This document shows positions 16,910 to 24,381 of a DNA stretch of 34,401 bases, one piece after another. Position numbers and translations under genes: made by a program. The notes below the pieces were generated by a model, which worked only from the letters and a program-made list of their open reading frames with translations, did not search any database and had not been told where the DNA came from. Origin of the DNA: Deltaproteobacteria bacterium (lineage in GTDB: Bacteria; Myxococcota; Myxococcia; SLRQ01); NCBI GenBank assembly GCA_029210625.1, contig JARGFU010000042.1, positions 1 through 34,401 of the forward strand. The letters are read 5' to 3'. Numbering within the stretch: position 1 is the stretch's first letter; each line of letters starts with the position of its first letter.

Positions 16910-19900
16910 ATGGGGATCGCCGGCTCCGAACTACAGCGGGAACTGCAGGACGAGGGCCGGCTCGCCGCCCACCTCGAGCGCCTGGAGACCGAGGAGCGCT
17001 TCGAGAGCCTCTTCCAGTCGCTGGAGGAGATCGCGCGGATCCACCCCGACCCGCAGAGGGCCGCCGCCTTCGCCCGGCGCGCCGCCCGGCTCGCCCGGGA
17101 TCGCCTGGGCGCGAGCGACCAGAGCCTGGCCACCAGCCAGCTGGCCCTCGAGCGGGATCCGAGTGACGCCGAGGCCTGGGGGCTGCTGGCCGAGCTCTTC
17201 CGCTCGACGAACCGGTGGCCCGAGCTGGTGGAGGCGCTGGTGCGCCTCGGGGAGATCGCCCCCGAGCCGGCGCTGCGCGCCGAGTACTTCGCCGAGGCCG
17301 CGGACCTCGCCGAGCGTGAGCTGGAGGATCTGGGGCGCGCCCACCGCCTCTACCTGCGCGCCCTGCGCGCGCTCCCGCCCTGGCTGGGGTCGGGGCAGGC
17401 CGCCGCGCGGCTGCTGGCCAGCGAGAGCCGGGCTCGCCGGATCGAGGCCTGGCTCCGGGAGGAGGTCTCGGCCCTCGGTGCGTCCGGCGCGGCCGGGTCC
17501 GATCTGCGGCGGGCCGATCTCCTCCTCAACCTGGGCAGGGTGTGGGTCGTCGATCCCGCGCGGCGCGAGGGCGCCGTGGAGAGCCTGCTCACGGCCGCCG
17601 AGCTGACCGACTCGGTGGGGCAGGTGGCGCTGCAGCTCCTCGGCGGGCTGCACACCCTGGAGGAGGGCTGGCGCGACCTCTTCGACCTCCTCCTGGTCGA
17701 GGCCGAGACCCAGATCGAATCCGAGCCCCGGGTGGCGGTGGAGAACCTCCACCGCGCCGCGGAGGCCGCCCTGGAGGCGCCGGCCGACCTGCACCGGGCG
17801 AAGCGGGCCCTCAAGACCATCCTGGGGCTCCACCCCGAGGACACCCGCGCCGCCGACGCGATGGTGGCCGCCCTGGCGCAGGAGGGCCGGCACCGCGAGG
17901 CCATCTCCCTGCTGGTCGATCTGGCCCGGGTCGTCGAGGGGCCGCCGGCGGCGCTCTATCTGATCCGCGCCGGCATCATCGAGCTCGCCCGCTTCGGCGA
18001 CCGGGCCGCCTCCCTCGTGCACTTCGAGGAGGCGCTGCGCCGGGACGTCACCTCCCAGGCCGCGACCCACCTCGAGGAGGCCTACCGGGACATGGGGCGC
18101 TGGCGCGATCTCGCCCGGGTGATGCTGGCGACCGTCGAGGGCCGAGAGGTCGACGCCGAGGTCCTCGAGCGGCTGCGGGAGATCGGCCGCATCCTCCGGG
18201 ACGAGGCCGGCGACATCTCGGCGGCGGTCGAGGTCTACCGGAGGATCACCGCCCACGACGCGATGGACGACGAGGCGATCGAGTTCTTCCGGGACTTCCA
18301 CGAGCGCCTGGATCGCGACGCGCCGGCGATCGATCTGCGGGCCCGGGAGGCCCGGACGCAGACCGATCGCGTCTCCCGGATCGCCAAGCTCTGCGAGGCC
18401 GCCGAGGCGGCGGTGAGGCTGGGCAGCCCGGCGCGGGCCCGCTCCTACTTCGAGGCGGCCCGGGCCGAGAACCCGGACGACCGGAAGGTGCGGGATCGCT
18501 ACTTCGAGGTCCTGCGCCAGTGGGGCGACTACGGCGATCTCCTCGACGCCCTCGAGCGCGAGCGGGCGCGGGTCGGCCAGGACGCGAACGCCTGGGCGCA
18601 GCTGAGCCTGATGGAGGCCGAGCTCGTCTACCGGGGCCTCGGGCGCCTGGATCAGGCCGTGGCGATCTACCGCGCCGTCGCCGCGGGCGAGGGGCCGGCC
18701 GCCGAGGCCGCCCAGCTCCACGTCGCGGCCCTCGAGCGAGCCCTGGAGGCGGCGACCTACCGCGGGCCGGCCACCGAGACCCCGGCCGAGGCGGGCGCCA
18801 CGCTCCCCGAGGAGGCGCCCGAGGATCGGGTCGCCATCGAGGTGGGCGACACCGCCTGGAGCGACGAGCCGGCGGCCTACCAGGAGGAGGCGCTCCCCGA
18901 TCCCGCGCAGCTCCTGGAGGCGGCCCGGGAGAGCCAGCGCGAGGGGCGCTCCGAGCAGGCCCTCGAGCAGGCGATGCAGGCCATCCAGGCGAGCCCCGCC
19001 GAGGCCGACGACGAGGTCGGGCTGGCGGCCCGGGAGCTGGCCGCGGATCTCCTGCTCGGCGAGCTGGACGACCGCGCCGAGGGCCTCGATCGCCTCGCCG
19101 AGCTCGGCCGGGACCGCCGCCTCCCCCTGGGCACCCGCCGCCGGATCAACGAGGCGCGGGTGCGGATCCTCGAGCGGGACGTCGACGAGGGAGGGGCGCG
19201 GGACCGGGCCCTGGCCGACGCGCTCGCGGACGCGGCCGCGGTGGCCGATTCCCCCGAGGGATCGCGCCGCCTGCTCTACCGGCGGGCTCGCCTGCTGGGC
19301 AAGCGGCCGGACGCCTGGCGGGTGGCCGCCGACATCCTGAACACCCTGCTCCTCGACGAGCCGGAGAGCGCCGCGATCCTCGAGGCCCTGGCCGAGATCT
19401 ACGAGCGGGAGGAGCAGTGGACCCTGCTCTCGCGGGTCTTGAGCCGGCGCGCCGAGCTCGCCCGCAGCGACACGGAGGCCGCCGAGATCTACGCCCGCCT
19501 CGCCGACGTGGCCGCCGACGGCAGCTCGGATCCGGAGGAGGCCGTGCAGTGGCTCCGGCACGCCCTCGAGCGCTGCCCGGGGCACCGCCCGGCCCTGGTC
19601 ACGCTCGCCCGGCTGGCGAAGGACGTCGGGGACGACGAGGCCCGTGAGCAGGCGCTGCGGGCCTGGCTGGCCATCGAGACCGAGCACGAGACCCTGCCCT
19701 CCCTGCACTACGCCCTGGGCGAGACCCTGGAGGCGAGCGGACGGGTGGACGAGGCCCACACGGCCTTCCGCCGGGCGGGGGAGGGCTCCCCGGGCTCGGC
19801 CGCCGCCTGGGCGGGGATGCTGCGCACCGCGCGGGCGATGCCCGATCCCGGCGGGCGCGCCGACGCCCTGGCGGGCTGCGCCGCGATGGCGCCGAGCCCC

Positions 19901-22360
19901 TCCGAGCAGGCGAGGGTGGAGGCGGAGCTGGGGCGCTTCCTCCTGCAGGTGGTCGGTGACGCCGGCCGCGCCCGGGAGGCCGTGCGCCGGGCCCTCGACG
20001 CCGACGACAGCAACCTCGAGGCGCTCACGGTGGCCCGCCTCCTGGCGGAGCGGGATCGCGACGCGCCCGGCGTCGTGGCCGACTACCTGCGGCGCGAGCT
20101 CTGGGTCAGCGACGATCCGGATGAGGCCGCCGAGCGCTTCACCGAGCTGGGCAGCCTGCACGCCGGGCCGCTCGACGACACGAATCAGGCCATGGCCTAC
20201 TTCCGGCAGGCGCTGGAGGTCAGCCCGGATCTCCCCCGGGCGCTGGCGGGGCTCGCCCGCCTCCACCTCGCCCGGGACGAGGGGGCCGCCGCCACGACCC
20301 TGCTCCATCGGCTCCTCGAGCTGGAGGAGGCCCCCGGCGGAGTCCGCGCCTGGGCGGCCGGAGAGATCGGCAAGTGGCACGAGTCCCACGGGGACTTCAA
20401 CGCGGCCATCGACTCCTACCGCCAGGCGACCCGCCTCGACCGGGAGGCCGCCGCCAGCTTCCAGGCGCTGGCCCGGCTCGGAGGCAAGCTCGGCGACGAC
20501 TCCGAGACCCACGAGGCGCTGGCTCAGATCTGCTCCCTCGGGGAGCGGGGCGTGGCCGGGGCACCGACCGGGGCCGCCCTCACCGAGGCCTACGCTCGCC
20601 TGGGGACGGTCCGGCGGCGGCTCGGCGATCGGCGGGGCGCCATCGAGGCCTACCGCCGCGCCCTCGAGCGCGACGCGGTCCACCGCGAGGCGCTGCGGGC
20701 GCTCTCGGTCCTCTACGAGATGGACCGAGAGCTGCTGGCCGCCGCCGAGATGCGCGAGCGGGCGGCCGAGCTGATCCCCGACCGCCTGCTGCGCGCGGCG
20801 GCCCTCGGCGCCGTGGGGGGCTTCTACCGCGACCGGGTGGGGGACCTGCGCCAGGCGGCCACCGTCTTCCAGCGCGCCATCTCCCTGGCGCCCGACGAGG
20901 TCACCTACCACGCCGGGGCGCTGGCCATCGCTCGCAGGCTCGGCCGGATGGGCGACGCTCGCGCCGCCGCGCTCGAGTGCGTGCGGCTCACCGACGACGG
21001 CCGGGCGGCCGCCGAGTATCTCTGCACCGCCGCCGCCTGCGCCGAGGCCGAGGGGGATCCCGCCGGGGCGCTCTCCCTGGCCCGGGTCGCCCTCGAGCGG
21101 GACCCCGGCTGCGAGGCGGCCCTGGAGCGGCTCCTCGAGGCCGGCAGCGTCGATCCGGCGGATCGCGAGGGCGACGAGCTCCTGCTGCGTGCGGTGGAGG
21201 CCGCCGGTGAGGACGCCCAGGCGGTGCGCTGGCTGACCCAGCTCGCCCGCCGCCGTCAGGATCGGGGCGACGCCGTCGGCGCGGCCGAGGCCATCGCGCT
21301 GGCGATCGGCCGCAAGCCGGACGACCTCACCCTCCAGAACGCCCTGGCCAGCGGCGCCCCGCCTCCCCCGGCGGCGGCCACGGCGGCCCTGAAGGCCCTC
21401 GAGGGGCTCCTGCTGGAGGCGCCGACCCGCGTGCCGACCCTCCTGGCGGTCGAGTCCCTGGCAGAGGCGCGTCACGACGTGGACCGGGCCTACCTGGTCG
21501 GCGCCTTCCTCGAGCTCGGGCGCGCCGCGCCGGCCGCGGTGAGCGAGCGCCACCAGGCCCTCAAGGCCCGCCTGCCCCAGGATCCCCGGGGCAACCTCGG
21601 CCAGGTGGAGCGGGACGCGCTCGCGCCTTCCGGATGGGCGGCGCGAGAGCGCTTCTACGCCCGCTGCGAGGAGATCGCCCTGGCCAGCGATCCCGGAGAT
21701 CGGCTCCTGCGCTGGGCCCCGGTGGAGTATCGGGCCGCCGAGCCCGCGTGGCAGGCGGAGGTCGATCGTCTGGCCGCGGCCCTGGGCCTCGAGTCCCGGG
21801 CGCTGGGCATCGGCGACGCCGGTCTGGGGGTGCGGGTGCTGCCGGACGCCGGGGTGGTGGTCGTGGGCTCCGACCTGCTCCGCGACCGGGCCGCCGCGGA
21901 GGCGCGCTTCACCCTGGCCTTCGCCCTCTCCATGGCCTCCCCCGGCCGCCGCTGGGCCAGCGCGACCCGCGACCCCCTCGCCGGGCTGGTGTCGCTGCGG
22001 CGGTGGGCGGCGCAGGAGGCCAACGAGGTCGAGGCCGCCGGGCTCCAGGCCCGCCTCGGCGAGAGCGCGCAGCAGGAGCTCCAGCGCGTGCTCCCGTCCT
22101 CGCCCCCCGAGCCGCGGATCGATCTCACCACCTGCGTGGTCCTCTCCTCCCTGCTCGGCCTGGCCGTCGCCGGCGACGTCATCGGCGGCCTGAGCGCGGC
22201 GATGCGCCTGGTGGCGCCCGGCGTGCCGCTGCCGGCGGACATGGCCTCCCTCGGCGCGCTGGTCAGCGACCGACCCCTCCTCGGACGGGTCCTTGGGCTC
22301 GTGCACGGCGAGCCCTTCCTGGCGGCCCGGCGGGCGCTGGGCCTGGCCATCGTGGATTGA
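16910..22360 (+). CDS. Giant TPR-repeat protein (1816 residues)
   Basis: It begins with no signal peptide or transmembrane segment, so it is likely cytoplasmic. Almost the whole length to about residue 1550 is alpha-helical TPR-type repeats with recurring A-x-x-x-Y/F-R-R-A-L-E patterns (for example AYRRALERDAVHREALRALSVL spanning about 1245-1266). An acidic, Pro-containing linker at about 620-665 divides two repeat blocks. The last ~260 residues are not TPR-like. They include a region with FALSMASPGRRW and LSSLLGLAVAGDVIGGLSAAMRL, which resembles the C-terminal module of other myxobacterial giant TPR proteins, but I cannot name it. It probably serves as a scaffold. Its stop codon is embedded in the TTGACA of the next promoter. 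Confidence 0.9.
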   Translation: MGIAGSELQRELQDEGRLAAHLERLETEERFESLFQSLEEIARIHPDPQRAAAFARRAARLARDRLGASDQSLATSQLALERDPSDAEAWGLLAELFRSTNRWPELVEALVRLGEIAPEPALRAEYFAEAADLAERELEDLGRAHRLYLRALRALPPWLGSGQAAARLLASESRARRIEAWLREEVSALGASGAAGSDLRRADLLLNLGRVWVVDPARREGAVESLLTAAELTDSVGQVALQLLGGLHTLEEGWRDLFDLLLVEAETQIESEPRVAVENLHRAAEAALEAPADLHRAKRALKTILGLHPEDTRAADAMVAALAQEGRHREAISLLVDLARVVEGPPAALYLIRAGIIELARFGDRAASLVHFEEALRRDVTSQAATHLEEAYRDMGRWRDLARVMLATVEGREVDAEVLERLREIGRILRDEAGDISAAVEVYRRITAHDAMDDEAIEFFRDFHERLDRDAPAIDLRAREARTQTDRVSRIAKLCEAAEAAVRLGSPARARSYFEAARAENPDDRKVRDRYFEVLRQWGDYGDLLDALERERARVGQDANAWAQLSLMEAELVYRGLGRLDQAVAIYRAVAAGEGPAAEAAQLHVAALERALEAATYRGPATETPAEAGATLPEEAPEDRVAIEVGDTAWSDEPAAYQEEALPDPAQLLEAARESQREGRSEQALEQAMQAIQASPAEADDEVGLAARELAADLLLGELDDRAEGLDRLAELGRDRRLPLGTRRRINEARVRILERDVDEGGARDRALADALADAAAVADSPEGSRRLLYRRARLLGKRPDAWRVAADILNTLLLDEPESAAILEALAEIYEREEQWTLLSRVLSRRAELARSDTEAAEIYARLADVAADGSSDPEEAVQWLRHALERCPGHRPALVTLARLAKDVGDDEAREQALRAWLAIETEHETLPSLHYALGETLEASGRVDEAHTAFRRAGEGSPGSAAAWAGMLRTARAMPDPGGRADALAGCAAMAPSPSEQARVEAELGRFLLQVVGDAGRAREAVRRALDADDSNLEALTVARLLAERDRDAPGVVADYLRRELWVSDDPDEAAERFTELGSLHAGPLDDTNQAMAYFRQALEVSPDLPRALAGLARLHLARDEGAAATTLLHRLLELEEAPGGVRAWAAGEIGKWHESHGDFNAAIDSYRQATRLDREAAASFQALARLGGKLGDDSETHEALAQICSLGERGVAGAPTGAALTEAYARLGTVRRRLGDRRGAIEAYRRALERDAVHREALRALSVLYEMDRELLAAAEMRERAAELIPDRLLRAAALGAVGGFYRDRVGDLRQAATVFQRAISLAPDEVTYHAGALAIARRLGRMGDARAAALECVRLTDDGRAAAEYLCTAAACAEAEGDPAGALSLARVALERDPGCEAALERLLEAGSVDPADREGDELLLRAVEAAGEDAQAVRWLTQLARRRQDRGDAVGAAEAIALAIGRKPDDLTLQNALASGAPPPPAAATAALKALEGLLLEAPTRVPTLLAVESLAEARHDVDRAYLVGAFLELGRAAPAAVSERHQALKARLPQDPRGNLGQVERDALAPSGWAARERFYARCEEIALASDPGDRLLRWAPVEYRAAEPAWQAEVDRLAAALGLESRALGIGDAGLGVRVLPDAGVVVVGSDLLRDRAAAEARFTLAFALSMASPGRRWASATRDPLAGLVSLRRWAAQEANEVEAAGLQARLGESAQQELQRVLPSSPPEPRIDLTTCVVLSSLLGLAVAGDVIGGLSAAMRLVAPGVPLPADMASLGALVSDRPLLGRVLGLVHGEPFLAARRALGLAIVD

Positions 22361-22386
22361 CAGGCGGGTCGAGCGCCTCCTACCTT
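22357..22386 (+). promoter_or_regulatory. Candidate promoter of the microcompartment operon
   Basis: TTGACA at 22357-22362 overlaps the stop codon of the TPR gene. It is followed by an 18-base spacer and TACCTT at 22381-22386. The ATG at 22397 is only 10 bases past the -10, so the mRNA would be leaderless or nearly so, and no Shine-Dalgarno is seen. The arrangement TTGACAGG-N-TAC-short gap-ATG recurs before deoC. Confidence 0.45.
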
Positions 22387-22396
22387 GCCCGCGCCC

Positions 22397-22708
22397 ATGT
22401 ATCTCGGTCGCGTCATCGGCAACTGCGTCGCCACTCGGAAGGTCCCGGGCCTGGAGGGCAAGAAGCTCCTCCTGGTCCAGCCCCTCGATCCCAGGGGGGA
22501 GCCCCAGGGCACCGCCGAGGTGGCGGTGGACACGGTCCAGGCCGGCCTCGGCGACCACGTGTACCTGGTGGGAAGCCGGGAGGCGGCGGTGGCCCTCGAC
22601 CCCTGGTTCGTTCCGGTCGACGCCGCGATCGTCGGGATCGTCGACTCGGTGGACGCCAGCTACGAGGGCGGCGGCCCCGATCCCTTCGTCCGGGGTTCCG
22701 GCGAGTGA
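22397..22708 (+). CDS. BMC vertex protein, EutN/CcmL family (BMC-P) 1
   Basis: A 103-residue protein of the pentameric shell family that caps the vertices of bacterial microcompartments. Hallmarks are the N-terminal MYLGRVIGNCVATRKVPGLE, the strand KLLLVQPLD, VDTVQAGLGDHVYLV, and the terminal APVDAAIVGIVD-like VPVDAAIVGIVDSVD. It has a short Gly/Pro-rich tail of about 15 residues. The ATG at 22397 matches the family start; a TTG four codons earlier is less likely. It overlaps the second vertex gene by 4 bases (GTGA). No hexameric (BMC-H) or trimeric (BMC-T) shell gene is in the window, so this would be a satellite locus. Confidence 0.95.
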   Translation: MYLGRVIGNCVATRKVPGLEGKKLLLVQPLDPRGEPQGTAEVAVDTVQAGLGDHVYLVGSREAAVALDPWFVPVDAAIVGIVDSVDASYEGGGPDPFVRGSGE

Positions 22709-22974
22709 AGCTCTGCCGCGTCCTGGGGCCGGTGGTGGCCACCAAGAAGCACCCCGCCTGGGAGGGCATGGCGCTCCTCTGCGTCCAGCCCCTCGACGAG
22801 AAGGGCGAGGCGAGCGGCGCGGCCTTCCTGGCCGTCGATCGCGCGCAGGCCGGGGAGGGTGACGTCGTCCTGGTGCTCTCCGAGGGCACGGGGGTGCGGC
22901 AGATCATCGGCAATCCCCAGGGGCCGATCCGCTCGGCCATCGTCGGGATCGTCGACGAGGTCCACGTGCCGTGA
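22705..22974 (+). CDS. BMC vertex protein, EutN/CcmL family (BMC-P) 2
   Basis: An 89-residue second vertex protein. Family features are MKLCRVLGPVVATKKHPAWEG, LLCVQPLD, FLAVDRAQAGEGDVVLVLSEGTGVRQI and SAIVGIVDEVHV. It retains the canonical LSEGTGVRQ loop that the first paralogue has lost, so the two are diverged rather than recent duplicates. GTG start at 22705 overlaps the preceding stop, and its own stop overlaps the aldolase start (GTGA at 22971-22974). Haliangium ochraceum, also a myxobacterium, carries several vertex paralogues with a neighbouring pair away from the main shell locus (from memory). Confidence 0.93.
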   Translation: MKLCRVLGPVVATKKHPAWEGMALLCVQPLDEKGEASGAAFLAVDRAQAGEGDVVLVLSEGTGVRQIIGNPQGPIRSAIVGIVDEVHVP

Positions 22975-23744
22975 GCGGGGAGTCCCTCTGCGCCTACTCC
23001 CGCCTGGTCTGGGAGCGGGGCTGGGTCGCCAACCACGACGGCAACCTCTCCCTGCGCATCGGCGCGGATCGCTACCTCGCCACGCCGACGGCCTTCTCCA
23101 AGCGGAGCATCGCGCCGGCGGACCTGGTCACCGTCGACGGGGCCGGCACCGTGCTGGAGGGGACGAGGAAGGTCTTCTCGGAGTGGAACCTCCATGCGGC
23201 GGCCTTCGATCTGCGGCCCGACGCCATGGCCGTGATCCACGCCCACCCCCCCCACGCGACGGCGGCGGGCCTGACCGGCCTCTCGCTGGAGCGCCTGCCC
23301 CTGCCGGAGGCGGTCGTCTCCCTGGGCCGGGTGCCCACCGCGCGCTTCGTCGCCCCCGGGCCCGAGTCGGCCGCCGAGGTGCGGCGCCTGATCGTCGAGC
23401 ACGACGTGATCCTCCTGCCCGGGAACGGGCTCCTCGCGGTGGGGGACGATCTCGAGATGGCCTACCTGCGGGTGGAGCTGGCCGAGCACCTCGCGCGCAT
23501 CCTCACCATCGCCCGTCAGCAGGGCCGGGCGGCCCGCCTGGATCCCGCCCTCGAGGAGGCCATGCTGCAGAAGCGCACGGCGGCCGGGCTGGGACCCGCC
23601 GGCCGGGCGGCGAAGGGGAAGGCGGCCCCGGCGGGGGCGCCGAGCCGGGAGGCGGTGGCGGCCCGGGTGGCCGTCCGCACCGGCGACGCGCGCCTCGCCG
23701 CGCAGATCACCGACGAGGTGATGCGGCGGCTCGCCACCAAGTAG
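22971..23744 (+). CDS. Class II aldolase/adducin-family protein with C-terminal BMC targeting helix
   Basis: A 257-residue protein. Residues 1-190 form a class II (zinc) aldolase domain like L-fuculose-phosphate aldolase: GNLS (24-27), TPTAFSK (38-44), E71, and zinc ligands HAH (H90, H92). The third zinc His, normally in an xHG motif, is replaced in LPGNG (N152), so metal binding or catalysis may be altered. Residues ~195-225 are a low-complexity Ala/Gly/Lys linker. The last residues (240-254, ARLAAQITDEVMRRL) form an amphipathic helix like BMC encapsulation peptides. Family members split sugar 1-phosphates into an aldehyde and dihydroxyacetone phosphate; the substrate here is not known. It is the third gene of the vertex operon, and its 3' end is 12 bases from the convergent FHA gene. 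Confidence 0.88.
   Translation: MSGESLCAYSRLVWERGWVANHDGNLSLRIGADRYLATPTAFSKRSIAPADLVTVDGAGTVLEGTRKVFSEWNLHAAAFDLRPDAMAVIHAHPPHATAAGLTGLSLERLPLPEAVVSLGRVPTARFVAPGPESAAEVRRLIVEHDVILLPGNGLLAVGDDLEMAYLRVELAEHLARILTIARQQGRAARLDPALEEAMLQKRTAAGLGPAGRAAKGKAAPAGAPSREAVAARVAVRTGDARLAAQITDEVMRRLATK
23688..23732 (+). other. Putative encapsulation peptide at aldolase C-terminus
   Basis: Residues 240-254 (ARLAAQITDEVMRRL) lie after a flexible linker. Aligned without gaps to DRLVDEVTREVKARL of DeoC they share R, L, T, E, V, R and L (7 of 15). Hydrophobic residues fall at i, i+4, i+8 and i+12, giving one hydrophobic face. Confidence 0.65.
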
Positions 23745-23756
23745 GGGAGCGCGGCC

Positions 23757-24284
23757 CTAGTGGCCGTAGGCGATCTGCCCGAGGGTCTCGTAGAGGCCCT
23801 TCGGGGTGTGGAAGCGGAAGTGGTAGCGCCCGAAGCTCACCACGCAGCGGTCGGGCACGATCACCGACTCGCTCTTCTTGAGGCGGTGCCCGTTGACGAA
23901 GGTGCCGTTCGTCGAGCCCGCGTCGGTGAGGTAGAACTCGCTGCGGTCCCGCGACCAGGTGAAGTAGGCGTGGAACTTCGAGACCTTGGGGTAGGGCAGC
24001 ACGATGTCGTTGTTCCGGGTCCGCCCGACCCCCACCCGGTCGGAGAAGACCCCGTCGGGGGCCTTGCTGACCGGCACCACCGCCAGGTCGGCGTCGGTGG
24101 AGAGCCCCACCGCCAGCTCCATGCGGGTCGCGTGGGGATCGGTGAGGCCGGTCTTGAAGGAGCGCGCGCTCTCCTCGCCCGAGTCCTCCGGCCGGTGCAG
24201 GAGCACCGGATCGGGGAAGGTCGTCAGGAAGCTCTCGAGGGAGTGCTCCTTCCGGTCCTGCACGAGGTCCGCCAGCCGCTTCAC
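23757..24284 (-). CDS. FHA-domain protein
   Basis: A 175-residue protein (GTG at 24284 gives MKRLADLVQD; no good Shine-Dalgarno is seen, so the start is uncertain). The C-terminal half is a forkhead-associated domain: GRTR (87-90), S102 and H105 in VSKFHAYF, and STNGTFVNG (124-132), the residues that bind phosphothreonine. The N-terminal ~60 residues are not recognised. FHA proteins act as phospho-dependent adaptors, often with Ser/Thr kinases, which abound in myxobacteria; none is in the window. It sits between the aldolase (convergent) and deoC (divergent), so it interrupts the nucleoside/BMC cluster. Confidence 0.88.
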   Translation of the reverse strand: MKRLADLVQDRKEHSLESFLTTFPDPVLLHRPEDSGEESARSFKTGLTDPHATRMELAVGLSTDADLAVVPVSKAPDGVFSDRVGVGRTRNNDIVLPYPKVSKFHAYFTWSRDRSEFYLTDAGSTNGTFVNGHRLKKSESVIVPDRCVVSFGRYHFRFHTPKGLYETLGQIAYGH

Positions 24285-24344
24285 CCGGGGAAAAGTATCA
24301 CGACTGGAGGACCGGGGGAGGCCCCCCCAGGGTGCGGGGCTCGC

Positions 24345-24373
24345 TTGACAGGCACCGGTCCGCCGCCTACAGA
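24345..24373 (+). promoter_or_regulatory. Candidate promoter of deoC
   Basis: A perfect TTGACA (24345-24350), a 17-base spacer and TACAGA (24368-24373). The ATG at 24382 is 8 bases after the -10, so the transcript would be leaderless. The first eight bases, TTGACAGG, and the short gap to the start codon match the vertex-operon promoter, which may mean joint control. Confidence 0.45.
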
Positions 24374-24381
24374 CCCCTTCC

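Noticed and set aside
16931-22558. Very long open frame antisense to the giant TPR gene
   Set aside because: High-GC coding sequence leaves antisense frames open; the translation is low-complexity Gly/Arg/Pro-rich with no domain, while the + strand frame has clear TPR repeats.
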